64,000 nt of DNA from assembly GCA_963682175.1 (NCBI GenBank), contig OY821771.1, positions 6,509,001 to 6,573,000 on the forward strand. The letters are read 5' to 3'. The notes below the pieces were generated by a model. That model ran no database searches and was not told where the DNA came from. It saw only the letters and a program-made list of their open reading frames with translations. Position 1 is the stretch's first letter, and each line of letters opens with the position of its first letter. The position numbers and the translations under genes were made by a program. The DNA comes from Triglochin maritima (taxonomy: Eukaryota > Streptophyta > Magnoliopsida > Alismatales > Juncaginaceae). Shown here one piece after another: positions 13,420 through 24,793 of this stretch.

Positions 13420-14339
13420 CATTCACTCCTTAAATTTTGATTTGTATAATATTTTGACCACCTATTCACCATAAAATTGTTAATATATTTCAACGTATTT
13501 GTCAGTTTTTTCTCAATTCATTTGGTGGTGTTTACCAAACATACTTTTAATGTATCATATGTTAAAATTTCAATCAAACTGAATGCCAGATCTTACTCAA
13601 ATTTGGAATTGATTGGTTTAAAATCTGACCCCAACTTGAAGAAAATTTCGGTATCTGATTTGATTGGAACTTTATCACAAAGATAGATTAAAAACGCAAT
13701 TGACAAACAATATGGAAAAATGAGAAAAATGACGAATAAGTTAAAATAATAATATTTATGGAGAAATGGTCAATGTGTTACACAAATCAAAGTTTAAGAA
13801 GTATGTGTGTGACGTTTTAAAGTTAAATGCTTCAAAGAGTTAATCATAATTGAAAGAGGTAAACTATAATTTAGCCTTCTAACTATTGAGTTTTATATTT
13901 GAATCTAAATATTATGTCTAGTACTCATCATAAGTTTTAGAGTTCATGCATGCACATATGATAAGTTTAGCACTATTCCATTTATTTATTTTGTAAACGT
14001 TAATTTTTTTAAGATAAGGTTCAATCTCTAATTCAGATTCATCCAAAACCAGATATCTACCGACCAAAGGTGATGCCCCAAAGCTGATGCCAAATACATC
14101 GGGCCACATCCTAGATTTTTGGAATTTAGCTTGATTTGTAGATATTTTGGCATCTTGAGTGTTAATTTTATCAGATTATGACTTCTTTGGATTCAGCTCC
14201 TCTGGATTTTGACCCCTATTATTTTTTTTCTTGCCGATGATTAACTATTTTATTGAATTTTTGGTTCTGTTGGATTACTCTTACAACTTTTGAACTTCTG
14301 GCATAAATTTCTGGCATCGCTCAGTGCTTATCTTAGTTG

Positions 14340-14554
14340 TTTTTTTTTGTTTTTTGTTTTTTTGATGACCCAGAATTCCTCGGCACCCCTCTCACTTGGG
14401 ACATGCGGGTTGCGGCTCCAAACTGGAGGTGGTCCAACACCATTTTCACCGGAACGCATTAGTATTAAATAAAGTGTCTTGCTGAGATTCGATCTTGTGA
14501 CCTAAGGTTTGTGAACCCACGTACCTAACCAACTCGGTTTCGTCCCGGATGAGG
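14340..14554 (-). mobile_element. tRNA-derived SINE with 16-bp target site duplication
   Basis: Read on the minus strand, the head (from about 14548) resembles a tRNA. It has an A-box-like AACCGAGTTGGTTAGG and, about 40 nt on, a B-box-like AGATCGAATCT. A unique body follows, and then an A-rich tail (the T-rich stretch at 14340-14364 on the plus strand). The element is flanked by a perfect 16-bp direct repeat, GTGCTTATCTTAGTTG, at 14324-14339 and 14555-14570. A polymerase III promoter, an A-rich 3' tail and a long exact duplication are the hallmarks of SINE retroposition by LINE machinery. The exact duplication suggests a fairly young insertion. Confidence 0.88.
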
Positions 14555-15098
14555 GTGCTTATCTTAGTTGGTTTCGAGATACTAAATTGACTGGTTTTAT
14601 TTTGATAGTATGAAAATAATCTCCTAACGTAATAAAGAATGTCAGTTAAAGCTGTCCTACAAGATGTTTGAGTAAGGACATAACCAGATTGGATTTGGGC
14701 ATGGCAAAGCTAAGTGGTAGTTGTAGTACACAATGCTTTGTAGGATCAAGTTGGTTATTTTCATTTTCTAAGAGAAAATAAGACTTTTGTTTTCATTTAG
14801 TAATTACTGGTCCACAAGTCGTTGACAATTGTGGAGAGACGGTGGCACGAGGGTTGGTGTATGAAAGGAACGAATGTAATTAAGCCTGTATTTGCATCAA
14901 AACCATTCTCGGCCAAATTTATTAATATACTTCCATTTTTAGTAGGTATCGACCTTTTGTGCACTTAACAAAGTTAGTACACGTCGACCAAATTTGTGAT
15001 ACATCATCCATGAATCTCAAAGAAACCAAAAGTTGTTTTTTGGAACTTCTTCACATTCTTTGCTTGTGTGTGTGAAAACCAGTAAAACGAGATATAAA

Positions 15099-15681
15099 GG
15101 GTGCGTTTGGGTGCGGCTCCTAAATGTTAGCTTCAGATCAGAAGTCAGCTTTTGGGGATGTGGATTGAGGAGCAGCTTTTTCTTGATGGTTATGAGTTGT
15201 TTGGATGGGCAGAAGACTTCTGATAATAGGTGATGTCTTGTCAAAGGAAATTCCTAAATTGTCCATAAACTTTGATTAAATTAAAATTCATTATAAATTC
15301 GTTTTAATTGTGTTTTTTCAAAAAAAAAAATCTTTTGAAAACATGTTTTTTATTTGTTTATATTTAAAAAAAATTAAATTATTGTTTATCTGGGATTGAT
15401 CTCCAAATGATATGGGAGGTAAATTACCCCAAAGTTTGATTAAATAAAAGATTATATAGTTATATGCTAAAAATAAATAAGGATAAAATGATCACAAAAA
15501 ATCAACAACTGGAGAAGCTTCCAGAAGCTCATCTTATGAACTTCTCCGTTCAATACAAAATATGTCTCGATTATCGTGCTGGGAGCCCAACTTCTGGGGA
15601 GCTCACCTAATGTTTGGATGTTAATTGTCACTGTAGTAGCTCTCTGGTGGTTAAGAAGCTGGAATTGGTGGTATCCAAACG
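15099..15681. mobile_element. Non-autonomous DNA transposon (hAT-like MITE)
   Basis: The left end GGGTGCGTTTGGGTGC and the reverse complement of the right end, CGTTTGGATACC, share CGTTTGGRTRC. The flanks carry the direct repeat AGATATAAA at 15090-15098 and 15682-15690. Subterminal AGAAGCTT/AGCTTCT-like words recur, as in many hAT MITEs. There is no coding capacity. The exact boundary is uncertain because the flanking repeat may extend into the termini, so the superfamily is tentative. Confidence 0.55.
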
Positions 15682-16136
15682 AGATATAAAATAATTTCTA
15701 TATTCTTGTTTCGCAATTAGCAAACACGTAAGATGGACAATTATTTTCTTCAATTTTAGGGTCACAATTAATTTCTTATATTTCTTGTATCAAGAGTTCA
15801 CTGTTATCAGTGTTATTATTTGTGATGTCACAACACAATCTTTTATCATCTTATACGGTATACAACTGTCAAGGAAATGGCTGTTGGTGTCGTCATTAGT
15901 AACATGACACTGTTGTATATTCCACTCAACTGGCATTGTCATGACACTGTTTGATTATGATTTATGATTTGGTGGGTGAGGAGATTATACCGAGAGAGTG
16001 ATAGTTGCAATGTGTTGTTTGCATGGCTACCTAGAAACCATGTCCGATACTTCAAGAACCTTTCTGTCATCCACGCTAAATAGTGGTTCTAATTATAGAT
16101 GTCTATGTCAAGTGATCGATTGCGGTGGTTAGTGTC

Positions 16137-16372
16137 TTAGGGGTGACAACATGTATCCGAAATGAGTCAAATTGAATTGAATCTGATTGTATCGAATCGG
16201 GATAAAACTTACAGTGGTACCCGTGAACCCGTCGGATACGATTCTGGCTACCCAAGTTGGAATCCGACCTGGACCAAGTTCGGTTTTGGATTCCCAATTG
16301 TGATATGGATTCAATTCCGATTCTCCTAGTATCTGAACAGGAATTGATCCGTTAGCACCCTTAGTTGTGGCG
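16137..16372. mobile_element. Possible hAT-like MITE remnant
   Basis: The ends TAGGGGTGACAAC and GTTAGCACCCTTA form an imperfect inverted repeat of the type seen in plant hAT MITEs. The interior is rich in GGATTC/CCGATT words. I see no convincing target duplication, so this is weak. Confidence 0.35.
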
Positions 16373-17053
16373 AATGTAGGATTTTTTCTAGCCAGATCAA
16401 ATTTAAAAAATAAAATAAAAGTAGTCGCTACAAAATATCATAATTCGAATATTAACATTAAATCCAGGATTAAAAAGTAGTTGACATAAAACACCTTAGT
16501 TCAAATACCAAACAAATCAAAATTTAAAAAAAAAAAATCCAATGTAATTTTACATAGAAACAAAAATCGTGTTTCTTCGATTATTCAAGAGTGATTTTAA
16601 AAAATCTTCAGTAAAATATATTAATTTAATTAACGAAACTTTGATAGAAAGATTAATGGAATGACATGCTAAAAAACGATAGCATAAAACTAAGAGTAGT
16701 TATATACGGACGCGAGCGTCCGTGACGCGTCCTACGTGGAATAACACGTCAGCTGCCAGGTGTGCGTCCAGTCAACCAAAACCTCTGCGCGGGGAAATGT
16801 ATACGAATTGTTGGGTGCGACGGTTCATTTCCCTAAATCACGATTTGTTGGGTGCGACGGTTCATTTCCGTGCGACGGTTCATTTCCCTAAATCACGATT
16901 AGACGGTTCGACTTCACGTACATCAGTAGCGGCGGTACAGCATTCGAGTAACTTTCCCCATTTCACCCGGAGTTCCTTTCCATACGCTCATCCAAAACCT
17001 TCATTGCTCCAAAACCTTTCCATTCCAGTAACGAAAACCAAGACAAGGCGAAA

Positions 17054-20000
17054 ATGGATCCTTCTCTACCTGAAACCTCCATTGCTCCTGAAATTGTAGC
17101 CGCGCAGGTGTTTTGTCAACCATGTTCTTTCTGGTTCATTTTAAGGTTCATTATTGGCCTCTAACAATTTTTTTGTGTGGTTTAAGGGAAGCACGTACTA
17201 CTTCCGCGAAACCAAGTGCGGTTTCGCGGCCCTTCACAAGCAGTTCGACCGGATGAAGGAGGAGGAGAAAAATGTCTTCCAACGGACGCCTTTCGGTCAC
17301 TTCCTCAGCTTTCCTCACGTCACAACTGACAACGAGATACTGGGTTGGTTCGTCGAACACTTCGACGCCAATGAAGTCGGTCTGAGAATAGCCACTGGGG
17401 TGGTCCCATTTACGGTAGAAGACGTCGCCCTTCTACTTGGACTAAGAGTACATGGGCAGAGAGTGGATATGGATGCCATGTACGTAGCGAAACGTGACGG
17501 GGTTAACCTCGACAACACCCAGCTACTGGGTCATCTTACCGCCACGAGCAAGATGGGCGAGGAGGAGGAGCACGTCCGACTCCTTATTTCTATGATTTTC
17601 AATCATTTTTTGTTCTTCGATGGATCACTGCGAACTAAAGCGTGGTACACGAAACACCTTAAGAACCTCAAGCGCCTCAAGAGATATGCGTGGGCAAATG
17701 CGGTTCACACTTTCTTGGTTGAAGGCCTGGAGGAAGCCCAACGGGACCTCTCGAGGAGGAGATCGTCAGCGAACTTCTCTATGAAGCAGGGCTACGTGTC
17801 TGGTTGCGTTGCCGTATTACAAGTAAGCATCTTGGTCCGGAATGAGTGTTGTGTCAGTCCGGAATAGTGTCGGTTTATGTCCGGAATAAGTGTGTTGCCT
17901 GTCCGGAATAGTCCTGTATGTGTCCGAAATGACTGTCTTGCTTGTCCGGAATACGTCTTGTGTCTGTCCGGAATACGTCTTCTGTCTGTCCTGAATAGTG
18001 TTGTCTCTGTCCGGAAAAAGTGTCTTGAGGTTTTCCGGAATAAGTGTCTTGTGGTTGTCCGGAATGAGTGTTGTGTCAGTCCGGAGTAGTGTTGGTTTAT
18101 GTCCGGAATAAGTGTGTTGCCTGTCCGGAATAGTCCTGTATGTGTCTGGAATGATTGTCTTGTCTGTCCGGAATACGTCTTGTGTCTGTCCGGGATAAGT
18201 CTTGTGTCTGTCCTGAATAGTGTTGTCTCTGTCCGGAATAAGTCTTGTGTCTGTCCGGGATAAGTTTTGTGTCTGTCCTCAATAGTGTTGTCTCTGTCCG
18301 GAATAAGTGTGTTGCCTGTCCGGAATAAGTGTGTTGCCAGTCCGGAATAGTCCTGTATGTGTCCGGAATACGTCTTGTGTCTGTCCGGAATAAGTAATTT
18401 GTATGTCCGGAATACGTCTTTGTCTGTCCGGAATAAGAGTTGTGTCTGTCCGGAATAAGAGTTGTGTCTGTCCGGAATAAGAGTTGTGTCTGTCCGGAAT
18501 TAGTGATTAACGTTATGAGACTGTCCTGGGGATGTTATGTTTCTGTTTTTTAACTTATTCCTGTTTTCAGGTGTGGCTTTGCGAGAAGTTCAAATTGGGG
18601 GATCCCCGGTCAGCATTTCCACGGTTCAAGTGTTGGACCGAAATGTTTAGCAGACGCCAAATCCTTAGAAAATGGGAAGATCGAGGCATCAACTTGTCCC
18701 GGATATACTCGGGCCAATTTGAGTTGAAGGGCACCCCAAAACTCAGTGCACGGGAGCATTCACTGTTGTCAGAGGATCAATTTCCTCCTGCAGCAGCAAC
18801 TCCCGCAGCGAAGGAAACACCTTCAACTCCTGCAGAAGCAACGGTCGCCTCGAAGGAAACACCTTCAACATCCACTCTACCAAGGATACAACTCAGTGAA
18901 TGCAGCATTCCATGTGACCCACTGCTACAAGAGTTGGAACTTAGTGAGGTGAAGACGAAATGGCTGCGAGCCGAAGCAGCACTTAGGGAGGCGACCGTTA
19001 AAATTAACAACCTGGAGGAAGAACTGCGGATCTCTCAAGAAGAGTGTCGTGAGCTGAGAGTCCGTGGGGAGGAGGAAGAGAGGGAAAAGAGGGAGGAGGA
19101 AGAGAGAAATAAGAGGGAGGCGGAGGAGAGGGAAGAGAGGGAAGAGAGGGAGGAGGAAGAGAGAAATAAGAGGGAGGCGGAGGAGGAAGAGAGAAATAAG
19201 AGGGAGGCGGAGGAGAGGGAAGAGAGGGAAAAGAGGGAGGAGGAAGAGAGAAATAAGAGGGAGGCGGTGGAGAGGGAAGAGAGGGAAAAGAGGGAGGAGG
19301 AAGAGAGAAATAAGAGGGAGGAGGAGGAGAGGGAAGAGAGGGAAAAGAGGGAGGAGGAAGAGAGAAATAAGAGGGAGGAGGAGGAAGAAAAGGAGGAAGT
19401 TATGAGGAGACAGGAGGAAAGAAAGAGGAAGGCTGGGGTTGCGCTTCCGCTTTTGCACCCCAAAAAAATGCGGACCTTTAAACCACGCTTGCGCACAGAA
19501 CACATACACGAAGCGCAAAGCAAATCTGGCCAAGATGAGGCACAGAAGATTGCCGCAGAAAAACAAGAACAAATAAAGGAGGCCGAAGAAGCCACCACAA
19601 AAACAAAAGGGCCCGAAGAAGCCAGTGAAGAAAAAGCGAAAGATGAACTGGCCGCCCTTGTTTCGTCCACGAGGCCAGATGTGGATGATACCGCCTTGAG
19701 AACGCTGACCAATGATGAGGTACATCGTTTATTGAATGCAACGGCCCCCGAGCGAGAAGCAAAAGATATTATCTGGAGGGGGGTTCTCAGCATTATCAGC
19801 AGGGGTGATCTCAAGGAAATAATTTCGCGAGGCACAGAAATCACCAACGAAACGCTTGACGGCCTAATTGAGGTACTCGTCAGAAGAGGAGGGCAACAAA
19901 AGGTGGTCTGCTTATCATCCTTCGAATCGGAAATGATTGTGGAGGGACAGGGAGAAGATATAAAGAGAGATTATTTACTCCCAAAAATGGAAGGACTTAA

Positions 20001-20412
20001 TGTGGAGGAAGTCGTCATCGCACAGCCATGCTGTTTGTCCGGCCACTGGACTCTGTTCGTTGCCCACGGACCTCGATCGGAGTTCATTCAGTACAACAGC
20101 ATCTCCCGCACGCTTAAAAGAGGTGAAAATCCTAACCTTTTAGTCGGAACTCATGAATGCACCGCGTCTAAGATAGCGGGATTCTGGCGAGGGTTTTTGG
20201 CGGTCGAATGGCCACTGAGAGTTGACAGGAAGGGTAGCCAACGACAGCTAGCGGGGAGTAACGACTGCGGGCCATACGTTTTGTACTGGATCAAGCGTTT
20301 GATGGAGAATGCTGATCCGACTCAGCCGAAGCAGAGCAAGGTTATTCACCGTTTTAGAGGCGATTTGGCCAATTTCTTACTCGAAGACTCTGGGATGTGC
20401 GATCAACAATAA
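17054..20412 (+). CDS. MULE-encoded Ulp1-like (C48) cysteine peptidase protein, 843 aa
   Basis: Exons 17054-17107, 17187-17822 and 18571-20412 join in frame (MDPSLPETSIAPEIVAAQ/GSTYYF and VLQ/VWLCEKF). Residues 19-270 resemble the DUF1985/plant-mobile-like region that precedes Ulp1 domains in plant transposon proteins (LRIATGVVPFTVEDVALLLGL). Residues about 395-520 are a very charged E/K/R helix built from repeats such as EEREKREEEERNKREAEE. Residues about 690-840 are the Ulp1-type peptidase, with His722 in SGHWTLFVA, Gln789 and Cys796 in GSNDCGPYVLYW. The usual catalytic Asp position appears to be Asn739 (IQYNSIS), so activity is uncertain. Ulp1 proteins cleave SUMO, but the role in transposons is unknown. 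Intron 2 is almost entirely a 22-bp tandem array. The protein is uninterrupted, which suggests a recently active element. Confidence 0.82.
17834..18503 (+). repeat. Array A: 22-bp tandem repeats inside intron 2 of the Ulp1-like gene
   Basis: About 30 units of 22 bp begin with TGTCCGGAATAAGT or close variants, followed by a more variable 8 bp. A block of about 225 bp is itself repeated: the series starting near 17834 recurs from about 18058, giving a higher-order structure. The array fills nearly the whole intron 17823-18570. Confidence 0.92.
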
Positions 20413-20563
20413 ACGACTCTGGATGTTTTAATTTTTTTTACAAAGTTATACATGTATACATGTTAAAATTACATAGACTATTTGAATGATTTATCAATAC
20501 AATGACATTTGGTGTTGGGTTAAATTATCAATACAAGGACATGTATAAATAATCAATACTCTT

Positions 20564-21533
20564 AAACCGGACAACAAATACACCTATTCCGGACAGCAAA
20601 TACACTAATTCCGGACAACAAATACACTTATTCCGGACAGCAAATACACTTATTCCGGAAAAACTTAATGTTCCGTTTCTGGACAAAATTTATTCTTAAA
20701 CCGGACAACAAATACACTTACTCCGAAAAACAAATACACTTATTCCGGACAGCAAATACACTTATTCCGAACAACAAATACACATATTCCGGACAACAAA
20801 TACACATATTCCGGACAACAAATACACTTATTCCGGACAGCAAATACACTTATTCCGGACAAAAAATACACTTATTCTGGGCAGCAAATACACTTATTCC
20901 GGACAAACTTTTTGTTCCGTTTCGGGACACACTTTATTCTTATTCCGGACAGCAAATACACTTATTCGGGACAGCAAGTACACTTATTCCGGACAGCAAA
21001 TACACTTATTCCGGACACACTTTATTCTTAAACCGGACAACAAATACATTTATTCCGGACAACAAATACGCTTATTCCGGACAACAAATACACTTATTCC
21101 GGACAGCAAATACACTTATTCCGGACAAACTTTTTGTTCCGTTTCGGGACACACTTTATTCTTATTCCGGACAGCAAATACACTTATTCCGGACAGCAAG
21201 TACACTTATTCCGGACAGCAAATACACTTATTCCGGACACACTTTATTCTTAAACCGGACAACAAATACATTTATTCCGGACAACAAATACGCTTATTCC
21301 GGACAACAAATACACTTATTCCGGACAGCAAATACACTTATTCCGGACAAACTTTTTGTTCCGTTTCGGGACATACTTTATTCTTATTCCGGACAGCAAA
21401 TACACTTATTCCGGACAGCAAAAACACTTATTCCAGACACACTTTATTCTTAAACCGGACAACAAATACACTTATTCCGGACAGCAAATACACTTATTCC
21501 GGACAAACTTTTTGTTCCGTTTCGGGACATTGA
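20564..21533 (-). repeat. Array B: 22-bp repeats between the two MULE-1 genes
   Basis: About 40 units read on the minus strand as TGTCCGGAATAAGTGTATTT plus two bases. They are punctuated by a variant block containing AAACTTTTTGTTCCGTTTCG at about 20905, 21127, 21349 and 21505. The first three are exactly 222 bp apart, a higher-order period of about ten units. A long open frame crosses the array (20668-21453), but only because the repeat lacks stops. Confidence 0.92.
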
Positions 21534-21662
21534 TGTAACGTAATCCGGACATACTGGTAACGTATTCCGGACATACTGGTCACTTAATCCGGACTTTGAT
21601 GTTACGTAATCCGGACATACTGTTAACTTAATCCGGACATACTGTTAACTTAATCCGGACAG
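21534..21662 (-). repeat. Array D: diverged 22-bp CCGGA repeats
   Basis: Six units of 22 bp keep TCCGGACATACTG and differ in their second half from the neighbouring array B. They directly adjoin array B, on the side of the transposase 3' end. Confidence 0.85.
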
Positions 21663-21760
21663 ACATACAACGGTACAAAATTACTTAATATATTTGTCGC
21701 CATGAGAAATTAATTCACAAACGATCAAGCAAAGAAAGGGTTGAATCTTATGCAATAATA

Positions 21761-21880
21761 CAATGACTTTCAACAAAATTACATACAATGACTTTCAACA
21801 AAATTACATACAATGACTTTCAACAAAATTACATACAATGACTTTCAACAAAATTACAATGACTTTCAACAAAATTACAT
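21761..21880. repeat. 25-bp tandem repeat downstream of the transposase stop
   Basis: Five copies, one shortened, of a 25-bp unit starting CAATGACTTTCAACAAAATT. They lie 34 bp beyond the transposase stop codon, in its likely 3' UTR or terminator region. This repeat has no CCGGA core and a different period from the 22-bp arrays. Confidence 0.9.
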
Positions 21881-21913
21881 AGGAATAATTCCAACCAAGG
21901 ACAAATACAATAA

Positions 21914-24583
21914 TCAAGGAGGAACTCCCTCGTAATGCAAATTCATGTCCCAGTCATCGAAATCGTGATCCCCCGGTTTGGGTGCTGCAGGGTGTAACGG
22001 GGGTAGAGCCTTCTTCCTGTTGATTTTCTTAACGTTACTTTTAATTATTTTCTCAGACAAAGAAATCCGTCGTTTGCTCGGCGGTCTGCCTTTCCGTATT
22101 GTCTTATCCGGATTGAGAACGGATGTACCAGCGAACACAGGATCAGGTCGTTGCATACGTTCCTTAAGCAACTCAAGTGCCTCTACCGCCTGAAGATATC
22201 TGTCGTTTGAGTCGAAAGCGGCCTCGGCGATCCAAAGCGCACGACCCATTATGTCGTCGTGGCGACGAAGCGCATCGTTCCCCGTTATGCCGCTTTGAAG
22301 AGGAAACTTGACTCCATAGCTCCTTCGGATATCCTTCCTCCATCGGTGGACGATGTAAAACTCGGGGAGCAACGCGTTTGGACGTATTCGGGCAATAACA
22401 ACATAAACGTGACAACATAGGATACCGACGTGATCAAACATTCTGCAATCGCATACCCACTTCTCATCTCTAATTTGCACTGTGAACCGTTTCGACAATG
22501 GGAGGATATGTGTCAATACATGTTCGGTCACGTTGAAGTGCAATGTGTCGTCCTCGTTGAACTCATCCTTGATGTCGCAGTACATCATCTTCCCAATTTC
22601 TAACTGCACCTTCTTGAAGACACCCACCGTATACAACTCGCTCAATTGCCTCTCGAATGGATATTTCGAAATCAATTGCGGAGCCTTATGCTGACAATCG
22701 AAATCAGACTGAGCTTCCTTCTCATACTTGTGGCGTAGTGCGAGTTCGTATTGTTGAACGAACTGCTTAAGTGTCGTCCTTGATGTGAGGTACTTATCGA
22801 AGAAGGCGTTCATACCCTCACTTCTCTGGGTTGATGCCATTCCGGCGGAAAAACAATCCCGCGAAAATGCAGGTACCCAGTGCTCTCGAATTGCATAAAT
22901 GGATCGGAGCCAATTATTGTCGTGCAACTCGAAATCATCTAGAAATCCCTGCCAATTCCGCTCGAATTCTGCCGGAGTCTTGGAATCGAATACACAGTTG
23001 TTGAGGTCAAACAACGTATGCTCCCGGTACTTCTTGGGCAGCTTCACAGGGGCCTTATTCATTATGTGCCATATACAAAATCTGTGCCGCGCTTCAGGGA
23101 ACACAGTCCTCACAGCCGAAGCTATGGCGCCACATTGGTCTGTTATGATCGCCGGGGGGCTTGTATCTGCACACAAAGCGATCAAGATAAAAACATATGT
23201 TAATCCGGACAGAAATAACGTAAACCGGACAGACGTCAAGGGTAAACCGGACGAGCAAAAGACGTAAACCGGACAGACGTAAGGGATAAACCGGACGAGC
23301 AAAAGACGTAAACCGGACAGGCGTCAAGGGTAAACCGGACAGACGTAAGGGATAAACCGGACGCGCAAAAAACGTAAACCGGACTTACGTAAGGGATAAA
23401 CCGGACGAGCAAAATACGTAAACCGGACAGACGTAAGGGATAAAACGGACGAGCAAAATACGTAAACCGGACAGACGTAAGGGGTAAACAGGACGAGCAA
23501 AAGACGTAAACAGGACAGACGTAAGGGATAAACCGGACGAGCAAAATACGTAAAACGGACAGACGTAAGGGAGTAACTGGACAGGCACACAACGTAAAAT
23601 GGACAAAGCCTGACAAAATAAAACACGTACCGTTCATGCACGTCAACCATGTTTGGAACAACCAAATGTAATTTTGTGTCGTCTCGGAAGAGAGGAGTGC
23701 GCAACCGAGTAGGACGGACTGGTAGTGGTGATTTACCCCCACAAATGGGGCAAAAGGCATGTCATACTTGTTTGTTATGTATGTTGTGTCGAAACATATT
23801 GCATCTCCAAAGTAAGAGTAAGCAGCTCGAGACCGACTGTCGGCCCAGAACACATTTCGTAGTCTGCCTTCGTCGTCCATATCCATTACGTAAAAGAAGC
23901 GGGAATCATTCTTCTGCATCCTGATGAAATAATCTTGGATAGCTTGCGCATCTCCTGGTCCCATTTTGAGGTTTCTAACCTCGTTCACAACATTCCTGCG
24001 AAACATAATTTTTATGACAAAGCTAAATGCGTAACTTCAACCAGGTTAAGTGGAGAATAAATAACCTTAGGTCCCGCTCGTTGAAAGACAATTTATCGTG
24101 ACCTCCAGCTTCGACCACAAAAGATTGCATGGTCTTGGCGGCAGATATACCGGCAGCATCATTGCACGAAATGCGTGCTCTGGCGGACTCCGGGACGGAT
24201 CGTTTTTGACGGAGGAAGCGCATCTGGTCTTCCGACAGCATGGCGTGATTATGTTCGAGATCTACGTAGTTAATTACGTAGCCTCTGGATGGATTACCGG
24301 AGACCCTAATCCGCGCAGTGCATTCGACCCTACCGGATAACCTATGTTTCGGTCTACCTTCACCTTGGTTTCCGGGAGCATTACCTTCCTTTGAGCAAGT
24401 AAGAGTGGCCCGTATAACAACACCACGATCGTAATGAGATTGCCTTATCTTCACACCAAAACCACAGGAATCGGCGTATGAAACGTAAAATGCTTTGGCT
24501 TCTTCGAAGGAAGGAAAATTCATCATCACTTGAGGGACGTTGGAGGCAGGAGCCGGCTGTGAGGACACATTTACGAGTGCCAT
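21914..24583 (-). CDS. MULE-1 transposase (FAR1-type DNA-binding, MULE DDE and SWIM domains), 711 aa
   Basis: Exons 24583-24066, 23995-23631 and 23166-21914 join in frame (ERDLR/NVVNEV and TCMNG split to D/TSPPAI). The start is the ATG at 24583 (MALVNVSSQ). Upstream codons in frame offer only a GTG. Residues about 20-115 form a FAR1-like DNA-binding domain. The MULE transposase domain follows, with probable catalytic Asp242 (CFDTTY), Asp304 (IITDQ) and Glu411 (QRSEGMN). A SWIM zinc finger lies near 533-547 (CDCRMFDHVGILCCH), and the C-terminus is basic with an AT-hook-like KGRPPSKRR. It would catalyse excision and insertion of the element in the nucleus. FHY3/FAR1 factors derive from this family. 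The reading frame is undamaged. Confidence 0.9.
23200..23620 (-). repeat. Array C: 22-bp CCGGA repeats inside intron 2 of the transposase gene
   Basis: About 19 units of 22 bp alternate between two forms, one containing ACCGGACAGACGTAAGG and one ACCGGACGAGCAAAATACG, so 44 bp is a second period. On the transposase sense strand the core reads TGTCCGGTTT. The array occupies almost the whole intron 23167-23630 between two MULE-domain exons. Confidence 0.9.
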
Positions 24584-24793
24584 TACAGTACAACAAAAAT
24601 GGAGGAAGGAGAGAAGAAGGAATGGTTCGTAGGATCGGAATAACCTAGACACTCATATTTGTATCTCCGTGACGCGCCAAACAATAAGAAAGAAGATGGA
24701 GGACGTGCTGATTTGAAAAGCATTAAATGCGATGGTGGACGCATCGGGAAAATAAAACAACAGCAACAAAAAATCAGGAGTAAGTAGTTCGTT

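Noticed and set aside
17154..17186. Upstream extension of exon 2 of the Ulp1-like gene beginning at TTG
   Set aside because: The in-frame extension lacks an ATG. A separate first exon at 17054-17107 with proper splice sites explains the start.
17834..18503. Resemblance to a CRISPR array
   Set aside because: Units are contiguous 22-bp repeats without unique spacers, inside a spliced plant gene.
18925..19847. Long minus-strand open frames opposite the Ulp1-like gene
   Set aside because: They are antisense shadows of the GAG/GAA-rich charged helix and give Leu/Ser-rich nonsense.
20668..21453. Open frame of 261 codons with repeated IPDSKYTYSGQ-like peptides
   Set aside because: It simply reads through the 22-bp array B. 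It has no start context, no domain, and composition dictated by the repeat.
24584..24652. N-terminal extension of the MULE-1 transposase
   Set aside because: The extra codons begin at a GTG. The first in-frame ATG is at 24583, and the family N-terminus fits there.
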